DNA from: Mariprofundaceae bacterium
GTDB taxonomy: Bacteria; Pseudomonadota; Zetaproteobacteria; Mariprofundales; Mariprofundaceae
Assembly: GCA_030950825.1 (NCBI GenBank)
Contig: JAUZQT010000015.1
Coordinates: 1-20,555 of the forward strand
Direction: 5' to 3'
Length of the DNA stretch: 20,555 nt
The position numbers were made by a program, and so were the translations under genes. Shown in pieces: positions 7,517 to 14,136 of the stretch; the stretch's first letter is position 1; each line of letters begins with the position of its first letter. The notes below the pieces were generated by a model that was not told the origin of the DNA, searched no databases, and worked only from the letters and a program-made list of their open reading frames with translations.

Positions 7517-7993
7517 ATGATTAATGCTGATGAATTGGAGCTGACTGAAAAGCTCGTAGATATTAACCGTATCGCTAAAACAACTTCGGGTGGTCGTCGC
7601 ATGAGCTTTTCTGCGTTGATGATTGTGGGTGATGGTGCTGGCCATGTTGGTTTTGGTCATGCTAAGGCAAAAGAAGTGCCAGAAGCCATTCGTAAAGCGT
7701 GTGATATTGCGCGTAAATCAATGATCTATGTTCCTCTGAAGGGTGGTTCGATCAATTATCAAGTGACGGGTCGTCAAGATGCTTCTCGTGTTTTGTTAAA
7801 GCCTGCGACAGAAGGTACGGGCGTTATTGCTGGTTCAACTGTTCGTGCGGTTCTTGAAGCTGCAGGTATTCGTGACGTTTTGACCAAGAGTCAAGGTTCA
7901 CGCAATAATATCAATGTTGTGCGAGCAACATTTAATGGTCTGAAGTCACTTGAAAGCCCTGAGCAAGTAGCAGCTCGTCGCGGCAAGTCTTAA
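7517..7993 (+). CDS. rpsE: 30S ribosomal protein S5
   Basis: S5 (158 residues) takes part in decoding fidelity and forms the mRNA entry site with S3 and S4. The N-terminal double-stranded-RNA-binding fold covers about residues 10-75, with RRMSFSALMIVGDGAGHVGF and KAKEVPEAIRKACDIARKSM. The C-terminal part shows AGSTVRAVLEAAGIRDVLTK and a truncated basic tail. The spectinomycin-site loop (KTTSGGRRMSF) looks wild-type-like. Confidence 0.98.
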   Translation: MINADELELTEKLVDINRIAKTTSGGRRMSFSALMIVGDGAGHVGFGHAKAKEVPEAIRKACDIARKSMIYVPLKGGSINYQVTGRQDASRVLLKPATEGTGVIAGSTVRAVLEAAGIRDVLTKSQGSRNNINVVRATFNGLKSLESPEQVAARRGKS

Positions 7994-8019
7994 GCTGTAA
8001 TAGTAAACAGGAGCGAGTT

Positions 8020-8211
8020 ATGGCAGAGAAAAATACTATTCGTGTGCGCCAAGTAAAGAGCGGTATCGGATATTCAAAAGACCAGAAAGCTACATTGGTA
8101 GGTTTGGGTTTTCGTCGTATGCATCAGGTTGTTGAGTTGGAAGATACCCCATCGGTGCGTGGCATGGTCAATAAAATCAATCACCTTGTTGTGGTTGAGT
8201 CCGCTGAATAA
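8020..8211 (+). CDS. rpmD: 50S ribosomal protein L30
   Basis: L30 is a small peripheral 50S protein. The 63-residue sequence has the IRVRQVKSGIGYSKDQKATL and LGFRRMHQVVELEDTPSVRG segments and ends in VNKINHLVVVE, all typical. The ATG follows CAGGAG at a normal distance. L30 is missing from several bacterial groups, so its presence is mildly informative about lineage. Confidence 0.97.
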   Translation: MAEKNTIRVRQVKSGIGYSKDQKATLVGLGFRRMHQVVELEDTPSVRGMVNKINHLVVVESAE

Positions 8212-8228
8212 GCGGCAGGGGAAGAGTT

Positions 8229-8675
8229 ATGAAGCTGAATACACTTCAGGCAGATGCTGGTTCTCGCAAGGCACGTAAACGCCTTGGTTGTGGTATTGGA
8301 ACTGGGCATGGTAAAACAGGCGGGCGTGGTCACAAAGGTCAAAAGTCTCGTTCAGGTGGCAGCATTCGCCGTGGTTTTGAAGGCGGACAAATGCCTTTAA
8401 TTCAACGTTTACCGAAACGTGGTTTTACACCAATGAATAAGAAAGTTTCTCAATTGGTGAATGTAGGCCAATTAACTGCCTTTGATGCAGGCACCAGATT
8501 GGATGCTGCGGCGTTGTTTGCGGCTGGTTTGACTCGTAATGCTGTTGACCCCATTAAATTGTTGGGTACAGGTGATATTGCTCATAAGTTAGAATTAAAT
8601 GTTGCATCTGCATCGGCAGCTGCGATTGCTAAAATCGAAGCCGCTGGCGGTTCGGTGAAATTGGCAGAGGCATAA
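8229..8675 (+). CDS. rplO: 50S ribosomal protein L15
   Basis: L15 (148 residues) is a late-assembly 50S protein with a long extended N-terminal arm. The arm is visible as GSRKARKRLGCGIGTGHGKT and GGRGHKGQKSRSGGSIRRGF, followed by FEGGQMPLIQRLPKRGF. The C-terminal globular part shows the usual VKLLGTGDI-type segment (IKLLGTGDIAHKLELNV). The gene ends one base before the secY start, and the secY ribosome-binding site AGAGG lies inside its last codons. Confidence 0.98.
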   Translation: MKLNTLQADAGSRKARKRLGCGIGTGHGKTGGRGHKGQKSRSGGSIRRGFEGGQMPLIQRLPKRGFTPMNKKVSQLVNVGQLTAFDAGTRLDAAALFAAGLTRNAVDPIKLLGTGDIAHKLELNVASASAAAIAKIEAAGGSVKLAEA

Positions 8676-8676
8676 A

Positions 8677-10008
8677 ATGCAAAACGCACCATCGATGGGC
8701 GGTCTGGGAAATATCGGGCAAATCCCTGAGTTAAAAAATCGAATTCTATTTACCTTTGGCGTGTTAATTATTTACCGCTTGGGTGCGCATATACCAGTTC
8801 CTGGCATTGATGCGCAAGTTTTGGCGCAATTTTTTAATCAGGCTCAAGGCAGTTTACTTGGCCTGTTTGATATGTTTTCTGGTGGTGCGTTATCACGATT
8901 AACCATCTTTGCTTTGGGTATCATGCCCTATATTTCGGCGGCCATTATTATTCAATTGATGACTGTTGTGTCCCCGAAGCTAGAGCAGTTAAAGAAAGAA
9001 GGTGAATCTGGCCGTAGGAAAATAACCCAGTATACGCGTTATGGAACCTTGGTGTTGGCAATTTTTCAATCTATTGGTATGTCGATTGGCTTGGAAACGT
9101 TTTCAGTCAATGGGCAAGGTGTTGTGGTTGAACCAGGTTTGGATTTTCGTGTCATTACAGTTATTACACTGGTCAGTGGTACGATGTTTTTGATGTGGCT
9201 GGGCGAGCAAATTACTGAGCGAGGCATTGGTAATGGTATCTCGCTGATTATTTTTGCAGCGATTGTGGCAGGCTTGCCCGCAGCGATTGGCGGAACATTG
9301 GAGTTGGCACGTACAGGTGAGTATTCGGCTTTTACAGTGTTGGGTTTGTTTGTGATGGCAATTGGCGTAACGGCGATTGTGGTCTGGTTTGAAAGGGCAC
9401 AGCGGCGCATTGCTATACAGTATGCCAAGAGGCAAGTTGGCAATAAAATGTATGGTGGTCAATCATCTTTCTTGCCTTTGAAAGTAAATACTGCGGGTGT
9501 GATTCCTCCTATTTTTGCATCGAGTTTGATTCTTTTGCCTGCGACGTTTGCGCAATTCACAAAAGAGGCTGAAGGTTTTGAGTGGTTGGCAGATTTGTCG
9601 GCAGTGTTATCGCCAGGCGCATGGCTATATATGCTTCTTTTTACGGCTTTAATTGTATTCTTCTGTTTCTTTTATACAGCGATTGTGTTTAACCCTAAGG
9701 ATACCGCTGATAACTTGAAAAAGAATGGTGGATTCATACCAGGTATTAAGCCTGGACAGAGAACATCAGAGTATATTGATAAAGTACTAACGCGTATTAC
9801 CGTGGTTGGCGCAGCTTATGTTTCATTGGTTTGTTTGTTGCCCCAGTACTTGATCAGTGCATTATCTGTACCGTTTTATTTTGGTGGTACAAGCCTGTTG
9901 ATTATTGTGGTAGTGAGTATGGATACCATGACACAAATCCAATCTCACTTGATGTCTCACCAGTATGAAGGCTTGATGAAGCAGGCGCGTTTGAAGACGA
10001 AACGTTAA
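8677..10008 (+). CDS. secY: Protein translocase subunit SecY
   Basis: SecY is the channel subunit of the SecYEG inner-membrane translocon. The 443-residue protein has ten hydrophobic segments, with the plug region after the first (GIDAQVLAQFFNQAQGSLLG), the SGGALSRLTIFALGIMPYI segment of helix 2, and GIGNGISLIIFAAIVAGLP in helix 5. The cytosolic loops that bind SecA and ribosomes contain QRRIAIQYAKRQVGNKMYGG and NLKKNGGFIPGIKPG, and the tail ends YEGLMKQARLKTKR. Translation is probably coupled on both sides: one base from rplO, and its TAA shares a base with the adk ATG. Confidence 0.98.
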   Translation: MQNAPSMGGLGNIGQIPELKNRILFTFGVLIIYRLGAHIPVPGIDAQVLAQFFNQAQGSLLGLFDMFSGGALSRLTIFALGIMPYISAAIIIQLMTVVSPKLEQLKKEGESGRRKITQYTRYGTLVLAIFQSIGMSIGLETFSVNGQGVVVEPGLDFRVITVITLVSGTMFLMWLGEQITERGIGNGISLIIFAAIVAGLPAAIGGTLELARTGEYSAFTVLGLFVMAIGVTAIVVWFERAQRRIAIQYAKRQVGNKMYGGQSSFLPLKVNTAGVIPPIFASSLILLPATFAQFTKEAEGFEWLADLSAVLSPGAWLYMLLFTALIVFFCFFYTAIVFNPKDTADNLKKNGGFIPGIKPGQRTSEYIDKVLTRITVVGAAYVSLVCLLPQYLISALSVPFYFGGTSLLIIVVVSMDTMTQIQSHLMSHQYEGLMKQARLKTKR

Positions 10009-10652
10009 TGAATATTGTTTTGTTTGGCCCCCCAGGTGTGGGAAAAGGAACGCAGGGTATTCAGCTGTCTGAAGCGCTGGGTATTGTTCAAATTGCAATG
10101 GGTGATTTGTTGCGTGCTGCTGTGAAAGATGGGACAGTGCTTGGCATCAAAGCAAAGTCTTTCATGGACGCAGGCAAGCTGGTTCCTGATAATGTGGTTA
10201 TCGGCATGATTGAAGAGCGTATCACAGCTGCTGATGCTGAAGCAGGTTTCTTATTGGATGGATTCCCAAGAAATGTTGCTCAGGCAGAAGCCTTGGCCTT
10301 GATGTTGGATGAGCATGGCCTGAAAATCGAACGTGTGGTATTTATGAGTGCGCCAGAGAGTATGCTTTTAGAGCGTTTGTCAGGACGTTTGATTTGTAAG
10401 GCTTGCGGTTTTGGATTTCATAGGCATTATTCGCCGCCCCGTGAAGAGGGGTGTTGTGATCAATGTTCGGGCGAGCTTTACCAGCGGGATGATGATCGCG
10501 AAGAAGTGATTGTACAGCGTTTGAGTGTCTATCAAGAGCAGACACAACCATTATTGGATTATTATTCAAATTCGAATGGTTTCTCTAAAATTGATGCAGC
10601 GGGTGAAGTGCAAGATGTTTACAAAAAATTAGAAAAAGTAGTTCAGGGCTAG
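10008..10652 (+). CDS. adk: Adenylate kinase, long zinc-LID form
   Basis: Adk interconverts ATP plus AMP with two ADP in the cytosol. The 214-residue protein keeps E. coli numbering in its first part: P-loop GPPGVGKGT at residues 7-15, Arg36, and the AMP-binding DGFPRN at 84-89. The LID carries Cys130, Cys133, Cys150 and Cys153, the same numbers as the zinc ligands of the Geobacillus enzyme. Two AMP-site residues differ from the near-universal STGD motif: positions 30-33 read AMGD, so Thr31 is Met. The TAATG overlap with secY implies coupling. Adk between secY and infA is an ancestral-type arrangement not seen in the E. coli spc operon. Confidence 0.97.
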   Translation: MNIVLFGPPGVGKGTQGIQLSEALGIVQIAMGDLLRAAVKDGTVLGIKAKSFMDAGKLVPDNVVIGMIEERITAADAEAGFLLDGFPRNVAQAEALALMLDEHGLKIERVVFMSAPESMLLERLSGRLICKACGFGFHRHYSPPREEGCCDQCSGELYQRDDDREEVIVQRLSVYQEQTQPLLDYYSNSNGFSKIDAAGEVQDVYKKLEKVVQG

Positions 10653-10658
10653 GTAGAA

Positions 10659-10877
10659 ATGGCGAAAGAAGATATTATTGAAATTCAGGGTGAAGTGGTA
10701 GAAAAGCTTCCGAACGCGATGTTCAAGGTTCGCTTGGAAAACAGTCATGAGTTGTTGTGTACAATTTCTGGAAAGATGCGCAAGTATTATATTCGTATTC
10801 TTCCAGGGGATAAAGTTACAGTGGAGGTCTCTCCCTATGACTTAAGTCGCGGTCGCATTAGCTACCGTGCAAAATGA
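10659..10877 (+). CDS. infA: Translation initiation factor IF-1
   Basis: IF-1 occupies the 30S A site during initiation. The 72-residue OB-fold protein has the family's exact length and pattern: MAKEDIIEIQGEVVEKLPNA, then HELLCTISGKMRKYYIRILP, GDKVTVEVSPYDLSRGRISY and a basic end. Cys and Thr in ELLCTISG replace the more usual Ala-His or similar residues. It follows adk by 6 nt; the next gene, rpmJ, is 42 nt away, the widest gap within the ribosomal gene run. Confidence 0.97.
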   Translation: MAKEDIIEIQGEVVEKLPNAMFKVRLENSHELLCTISGKMRKYYIRILPGDKVTVEVSPYDLSRGRISYRAK

Positions 10878-10880
10878 TAA

Positions 10881-10896
10881 CATGGCTGCGGCCATG
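10881..10896 (+). other. Perfect 6-bp stem-loop between infA and rpmJ
   Basis: CATGGC and GCCATG flank the loop TGCG, forming a GC-rich 6-bp stem just after the infA stop. No T-run follows, so it is not an intrinsic terminator. It might stabilise the infA mRNA end or modulate rpmJ translation, but that is inference; the structure itself is read directly. Confidence 0.45.
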
Positions 10897-10919
10897 AATA
10901 ACCGACGGGGGAATGAGCT

Positions 10920-11033
10920 GTGAAAGTTCGTGCGTCAGTAAAGAAAATGTGCAGTAAATGCCAAGTGATTCGCCGTAAGGGAATTGTTCGTATAATCTGT
11001 GAAAATCCACGTCATAAACAGCGTCAAGGCTGA
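10920..11033 (+). CDS. rpmJ: 50S ribosomal protein L36, zinc type
   Basis: A 37-codon gene starting with GTG. The product begins MKVRASVKKMCSKC and ends ENPRHKQRQG. L36 is the smallest 50S protein and binds zinc; the ligands are Cys11, Cys14, Cys27 and His32 (CSKC, then ICENPRH), so this is the zinc-containing (C+) form. The ribosome-binding site is poor: a GGGGGAA stretch at 10907-10913 is the best candidate, 6 nt before the GTG. A GTG start with a weak site would lower expression relative to neighbours, unless coupling compensates. Its location just before rpsM is the standard one. Confidence 0.95.
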   Translation: MKVRASVKKMCSKCQVIRRKGIVRIICENPRHKQRQG

Positions 11034-11065
11034 TGTGTCGTTCGGTAGTTAGGTAGGAGGCTCAA

Positions 11066-11437
11066 GTGGCTCGTATTTCCGGTGTTAATATTCCGACGCA
11101 GAAGCGTGTTGAAGTCGCTCTGACATATATCTTTGGTATTGGCCTAAGTAGCTCCAAGAATATTCTTGAAGAAGCTAAGGTAAATCCAGAGACGCGTGTG
11201 AAAGATTTAAGTGAATCTGAAATAAATACTATTCGTGGTATCATTAGTACTGATGCATACTCTGTTGAGGGTGATTTGCGTCGTGAAGTAACAATGAATA
11301 TCAAGCGATTGACTGATTTGGGCTGCTATCGCGGTATCCGTCATCGTAAAGGTTTGCCAATGCGTGGGCAAAAGACCAAAACCAATGCGCGTACGCGTAA
11401 AGGTCCACGTCGTGCTATCGCAGGTAAGAAGAAGTAA
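11066..11437 (+). CDS. rpsM: 30S ribosomal protein S13
   Basis: S13 (123 residues) is a 30S head protein bridging to L5 and contacting P-site tRNA. The start is GTG at 11066, supported by a strong TAGGAGG at 11054-11060 and by the normal N-terminus ARISGVNIPTQKRVEVALTY. The helix-two-turns-helix region (GIGLSSSKNILEEAKVNPET) and the basic tail with RGIRHRKGLPMRGQKTKTNA and ARTRKGPRRA are complete. It begins the block that corresponds to the alpha operon; no S4-binding pseudoknot could be established by eye in its 32-nt leader. Confidence 0.97.
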   Translation: MARISGVNIPTQKRVEVALTYIFGIGLSSSKNILEEAKVNPETRVKDLSESEINTIRGIISTDAYSVEGDLRREVTMNIKRLTDLGCYRGIRHRKGLPMRGQKTKTNARTRKGPRRAIAGKKK

Positions 11438-11456
11438 TGAAGGCTGAGGGATAATA

Positions 11457-11843
11457 ATGGCTGCACCAAAGACCAGTAAGAAGCGCGTTCGTAAAAATAT
11501 TGCGAATGCAGTTGCACACATCAAGGCTTCTTTTAACAATACAATTATTACATTTACCGATGAATCAGGGAATACCATTAGCTGGGCAACCAGCGGTGCT
11601 TCTGGTTTTCGAGGTTCGCGTAAAAGCACTCCATTTGCTGCGCAGGTAGCTGCTGAAGATGCGGCGCGAAAAGCTATGGATCATGGTGTTAAAAACGTGT
11701 CTGTGCTGATTAAAGGCCCAGGTTCAGGGCGTGAATCTGCATTGCGTGCAATTGCTGCAACTGGTTTGAATGTAACAGCAATTCGTGATGTTACCCCGAT
11801 TCCGCATAATGGTTGTCGCCCTCCGAAGCGGCGCCGGGTTTAG
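11457..11843 (+). CDS. rpsK: 30S ribosomal protein S11
   Basis: S11 (128 residues) is a platform protein near the E-site mRNA. It has the N-terminal basic stretch KTSKKRVRKNIANAVAHIKA, the SFNNTIITFTD segment, and the C-terminal signature VTPIPHNGCRPPKRRRV; the Asn-Gly in HNGCR is the pair that forms isoaspartate in E. coli S11. It lies 19 nt after rpsM and 11 nt before rpsD. Confidence 0.98.
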   Translation: MAAPKTSKKRVRKNIANAVAHIKASFNNTIITFTDESGNTISWATSGASGFRGSRKSTPFAAQVAAEDAARKAMDHGVKNVSVLIKGPGSGRESALRAIAATGLNVTAIRDVTPIPHNGCRPPKRRRV

Positions 11844-11854
11844 GAGTTTAGAAA

Positions 11855-12484
11855 ATGGCTCGTTATTTAGATGCCAAATGCCGTTTATGTCGTCGTGAAG
11901 GCGAAAAACTGCATTTAAAAGGTGGCAAATGCTACTCAGATAAATGTCCGATTGAACGTCGTCCCTACCCTCAAGGTATGCATGGCCAAGGTAGGCGTGT
12001 AAAAGTATCTGATTATGGTGTTCAGCTGCGTGAAAAACAAAAAGTTAAACGTATTTATGGTTTGCAGGAAAAACAGTTTTTACGTTACTTTAAAGTAGCT
12101 GACAATATGTCAGGTATTACTGGCTTAAACTTATTGCAGCTTTTGGAATCTCGTTTGGATAATGTTGTTTATCGCATGGGTTTGGCAGCATCTCGCACAG
12201 AAGCACGCCAAGTTGTTCGTCATAAGCTGATTAAAGTGAATGGGAAAATTTTGAATGTTCCCTCTTACCGTGTTCGTGCAGGCGAAAGTATTACCTTGGT
12301 TGATGGTGCAAAAGAGCATCTGCGTGTTAAAGCTGCTGCAGAAGATGCGGCTCAGCGTGTGCTTCCTGAATGGCTGGATATGGATTTGACAACCTTGCAA
12401 GGTGTATTCCGTGAACTGCCAGCGCGTGATCAACTGGATCCGAATATTCGTGAACAATTGATTGTTGAATTATACTCTAAATAA
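11855..12484 (+). CDS. rpsD: 30S ribosomal protein S4, zinc-finger form
   Basis: S4 nucleates 30S assembly and in E. coli is the translational repressor of the alpha operon. The 209-residue protein carries a zinc finger near the N-terminus, Cys9, Cys12, Cys26 and Cys31, as in Geobacillus and Thermus S4; in E. coli these cysteines are largely lost. The S4 RNA-binding domain begins at about Ser99 (SRLDNVVYRMGLAASRTEAR) and continues through GKILNVPSYRVRAGESI. The C-terminus ends VELYSK as expected. Confidence 0.98.
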   Translation: MARYLDAKCRLCRREGEKLHLKGGKCYSDKCPIERRPYPQGMHGQGRRVKVSDYGVQLREKQKVKRIYGLQEKQFLRYFKVADNMSGITGLNLLQLLESRLDNVVYRMGLAASRTEARQVVRHKLIKVNGKILNVPSYRVRAGESITLVDGAKEHLRVKAAAEDAAQRVLPEWLDMDLTTLQGVFRELPARDQLDPNIREQLIVELYSK

Positions 12485-12501
12485 TTAGTGAGGTTGAAGT
12501 A

Positions 12502-13479
12502 ATGGCTTTGATTAAACCACGTTCAATTTCATTACAGGAAATTGTTCCCGGTCGCTCAGCGAAAATTGTATTTGAGCCGCTAGAACGCGGTTATGGCACC
12601 ACCCTTGGTAACAGCTTGCGTCGTATGCTATTGTCATCACTGCCTGGTGTGGCAGTGACTTCGGTTTGTTTTGAAGGAATTACACATGAGTTTGACAGTA
12701 TTAAGGGCGTTCGTGAAGATGTGATGGACATCATGTTGACCATGAAAGAACTTGATCTTGCTATGGATGATGATGAGCCAATGACATTCACGTTGAATGC
12801 TGAGGGCTCTGGCGTTGTAACGGCAGGTGACATTGAGTGTTCTACAGGTTTGAGGGTGTTGAATCCTGAGCTTGTTTTAGCACACTTGAATGATGATGGT
12901 GCTCTGAAGTTGGAAGCTATTGTTGAAAAGGGTCGTGGTTATGATCCCGCGCAGGAACGTGCGGAAGATGATCGCCCCGTTGGCTTTTTAATGTTGGATG
13001 CCTCGTATTCTCCAGTTCGCCGTGTAGCCACACGTGTTGAGAATGCGCGTATCAGCCAGAAGACCAACTATGATAAGTTGATTATTGAGATTGAAACCAA
13101 TGGTTCTATTACACCAGAGGCTGCGATTGGTGAAGCGGCACAGATTATTCAGGATCAGCTTGTTGTATTCTCTGATTTTACTGCTTTGGAAGTTGAAGTT
13201 GATGAAGATGTGAGTGATGATGGTATTGATAATATTTTGGCGCAACCCATTGATCACTTGGATCTATCTGTTCGCTCAATGAACTGTTTGAAAAGTGATG
13301 ATGTTTTCCGCGTGGGAGATTTGGTTCTTCGTACTGAGTCAGAAATGTTGCGCACGCCGAATTTTGGTCGTAAATCACTGAATGAAATAAAAGAAGTGTT
13401 AGAAAACATGGGTCTTGGTCTAGGCATGCAGTTGGAAAACTGGCCGCCACAAGAAGATAATGAAGTTGTTGAAGCTTGA
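12502..13479 (+). CDS. rpoA: DNA-directed RNA polymerase subunit alpha
   Basis: The alpha subunit dimerises to start RNA polymerase assembly and contacts UP elements and activators. At 325 residues it is near the usual length of about 329. The N-terminal assembly domain (about 1-235) includes LERGYGTTLGNSLRRMLLSS and FEGITHEFDSIKGVREDV. After an acidic linker rich in Asp and Asn, the C-terminal domain (about 250-320) has LDLSVRSMNCLKSDDVFRVG and TPNFGRKSLNEIKEVLENMG, and ends near the conserved LENWPP. The DNA-contacting Arg and Asn of the VRSAN motif are retained, with Met in place of Ala. Confidence 0.98.
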   Translation: MALIKPRSISLQEIVPGRSAKIVFEPLERGYGTTLGNSLRRMLLSSLPGVAVTSVCFEGITHEFDSIKGVREDVMDIMLTMKELDLAMDDDEPMTFTLNAEGSGVVTAGDIECSTGLRVLNPELVLAHLNDDGALKLEAIVEKGRGYDPAQERAEDDRPVGFLMLDASYSPVRRVATRVENARISQKTNYDKLIIEIETNGSITPEAAIGEAAQIIQDQLVVFSDFTALEVEVDEDVSDDGIDNILAQPIDHLDLSVRSMNCLKSDDVFRVGDLVLRTESEMLRTPNFGRKSLNEIKEVLENMGLGLGMQLENWPPQEDNEVVEA

Positions 13480-13514
13480 TTATTAACTGCCAAGAGATTT
13501 AAGAGGAATTACCG

Positions 13515-13910
13515 ATGAGACATCGTAAACATCACGGCGGATTAAATCGCCCAACTGGTCACCGTCGTGCTTTGCTTGCCAATTTAGCAACAGCATTGAT
13601 TACACATGGCCGTATTGAAACCACTGAAGCCAAAGCACGTGCTATGCGCCCTTATGTTGAAAAGTTGATTACTTTGGCCAAGAAAGGCGGTTTGCATTCA
13701 CGGCGCCAAGCATTGGCAAAACTTCGTCACCGCCCGATTGTTGATCGCTTGTTTGATGATATTGCAAAAGCATCGGATGATCGCTGTGGTGGTTATACAC
13801 GTATGGTGAAAACAGGATTTCGCAATGGCGATGCTGCGCCTATGGCTGTTGTTGAACTTGTTGATAAAGCCGTTGTGGTAGAATCTTCTGAAGAGGCTGA
13901 TGAGTCTTAA
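13515..13910 (+). CDS. rplQ: 50S ribosomal protein L17
   Basis: L17 (131 residues) is near the tunnel exit. The start MRHRKHHGGLNRPTGHRRAL is canonical, followed by ANLATALITHGRIETTEAKA and ARAMRPYVEKLITLAKKGG, and GGYTRMVKTGFRNGDAAPMA. An acidic extension (VVESSEEADES) ends the protein and slightly exceeds the E. coli length of 127. The ATG follows AAGAGGAA. It is the last gene of the ribosomal run, with the terminator about 160 nt downstream. Confidence 0.98.
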   Translation: MRHRKHHGGLNRPTGHRRALLANLATALITHGRIETTEAKARAMRPYVEKLITLAKKGGLHSRRQALAKLRHRPIVDRLFDDIAKASDDRCGGYTRMVKTGFRNGDAAPMAVVELVDKAVVVESSEEADES

Positions 13911-13975
13911 AATAATACCTAGATCCTGCAAGTGTTTGTGCGTACAGAGTGTAAGATATTGGTTTGCATGGCGAA

Positions 13976-14003
13976 TTGAAAAAATACGTCGTCACCTTAT
14001 AGG
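13976..14003 (+). promoter_or_regulatory. Candidate sigma70-type promoter after rplQ
   Basis: TTGAAA (13976-13981) and TATAGG (13998-14003) are separated by 16 nt in non-coding sequence. The first matches 5 of 6 and the second 4 of 6 consensus bases. Transcription would start near 14010 and meet the terminator at 14074-14106, giving a leader or a small RNA of about 100 nt, or read through into the protease operon. This is by eye only; AT-rich spacers often give such matches. Confidence 0.3.
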
Positions 14004-14073
14004 TAATGAGTGCTTTTTCAATAGTCTAAGTGAATCAAGAGCTTGCGCTAGGTAATAGCTATAAACTGTTTTT

Positions 14074-14106
14074 AAAAAGAGTCGCACATTGTGCGGCTCT
14101 TTTTTT
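14074..14106 (+). terminator. Rho-independent terminator of the ribosomal operon
   Basis: AGAGTCGCAC (14078-14087, plus leading A residues) pairs with GTGCGGCTCT (14091-14100) around the 3-nt loop ATT, with a single U-G wobble, and is followed directly by a T-run at 14100-14106. The A-run before the stem could extend the pairing and give weak activity on the other strand. It follows rplQ with no gene between and is the only clear intrinsic terminator in the window. Confidence 0.9.
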
Positions 14107-14136
14107 ATTTATGCCTGAAAAATATTGGTGCTCGCT

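Noticed and set aside
14006..14029. Seven-codon ORF (MSAFSIV) as a leader peptide before the terminator
   Set aside because: It overlaps the predicted promoter start region, lacks a convincing ribosome-binding site and has no regulatory codon run.
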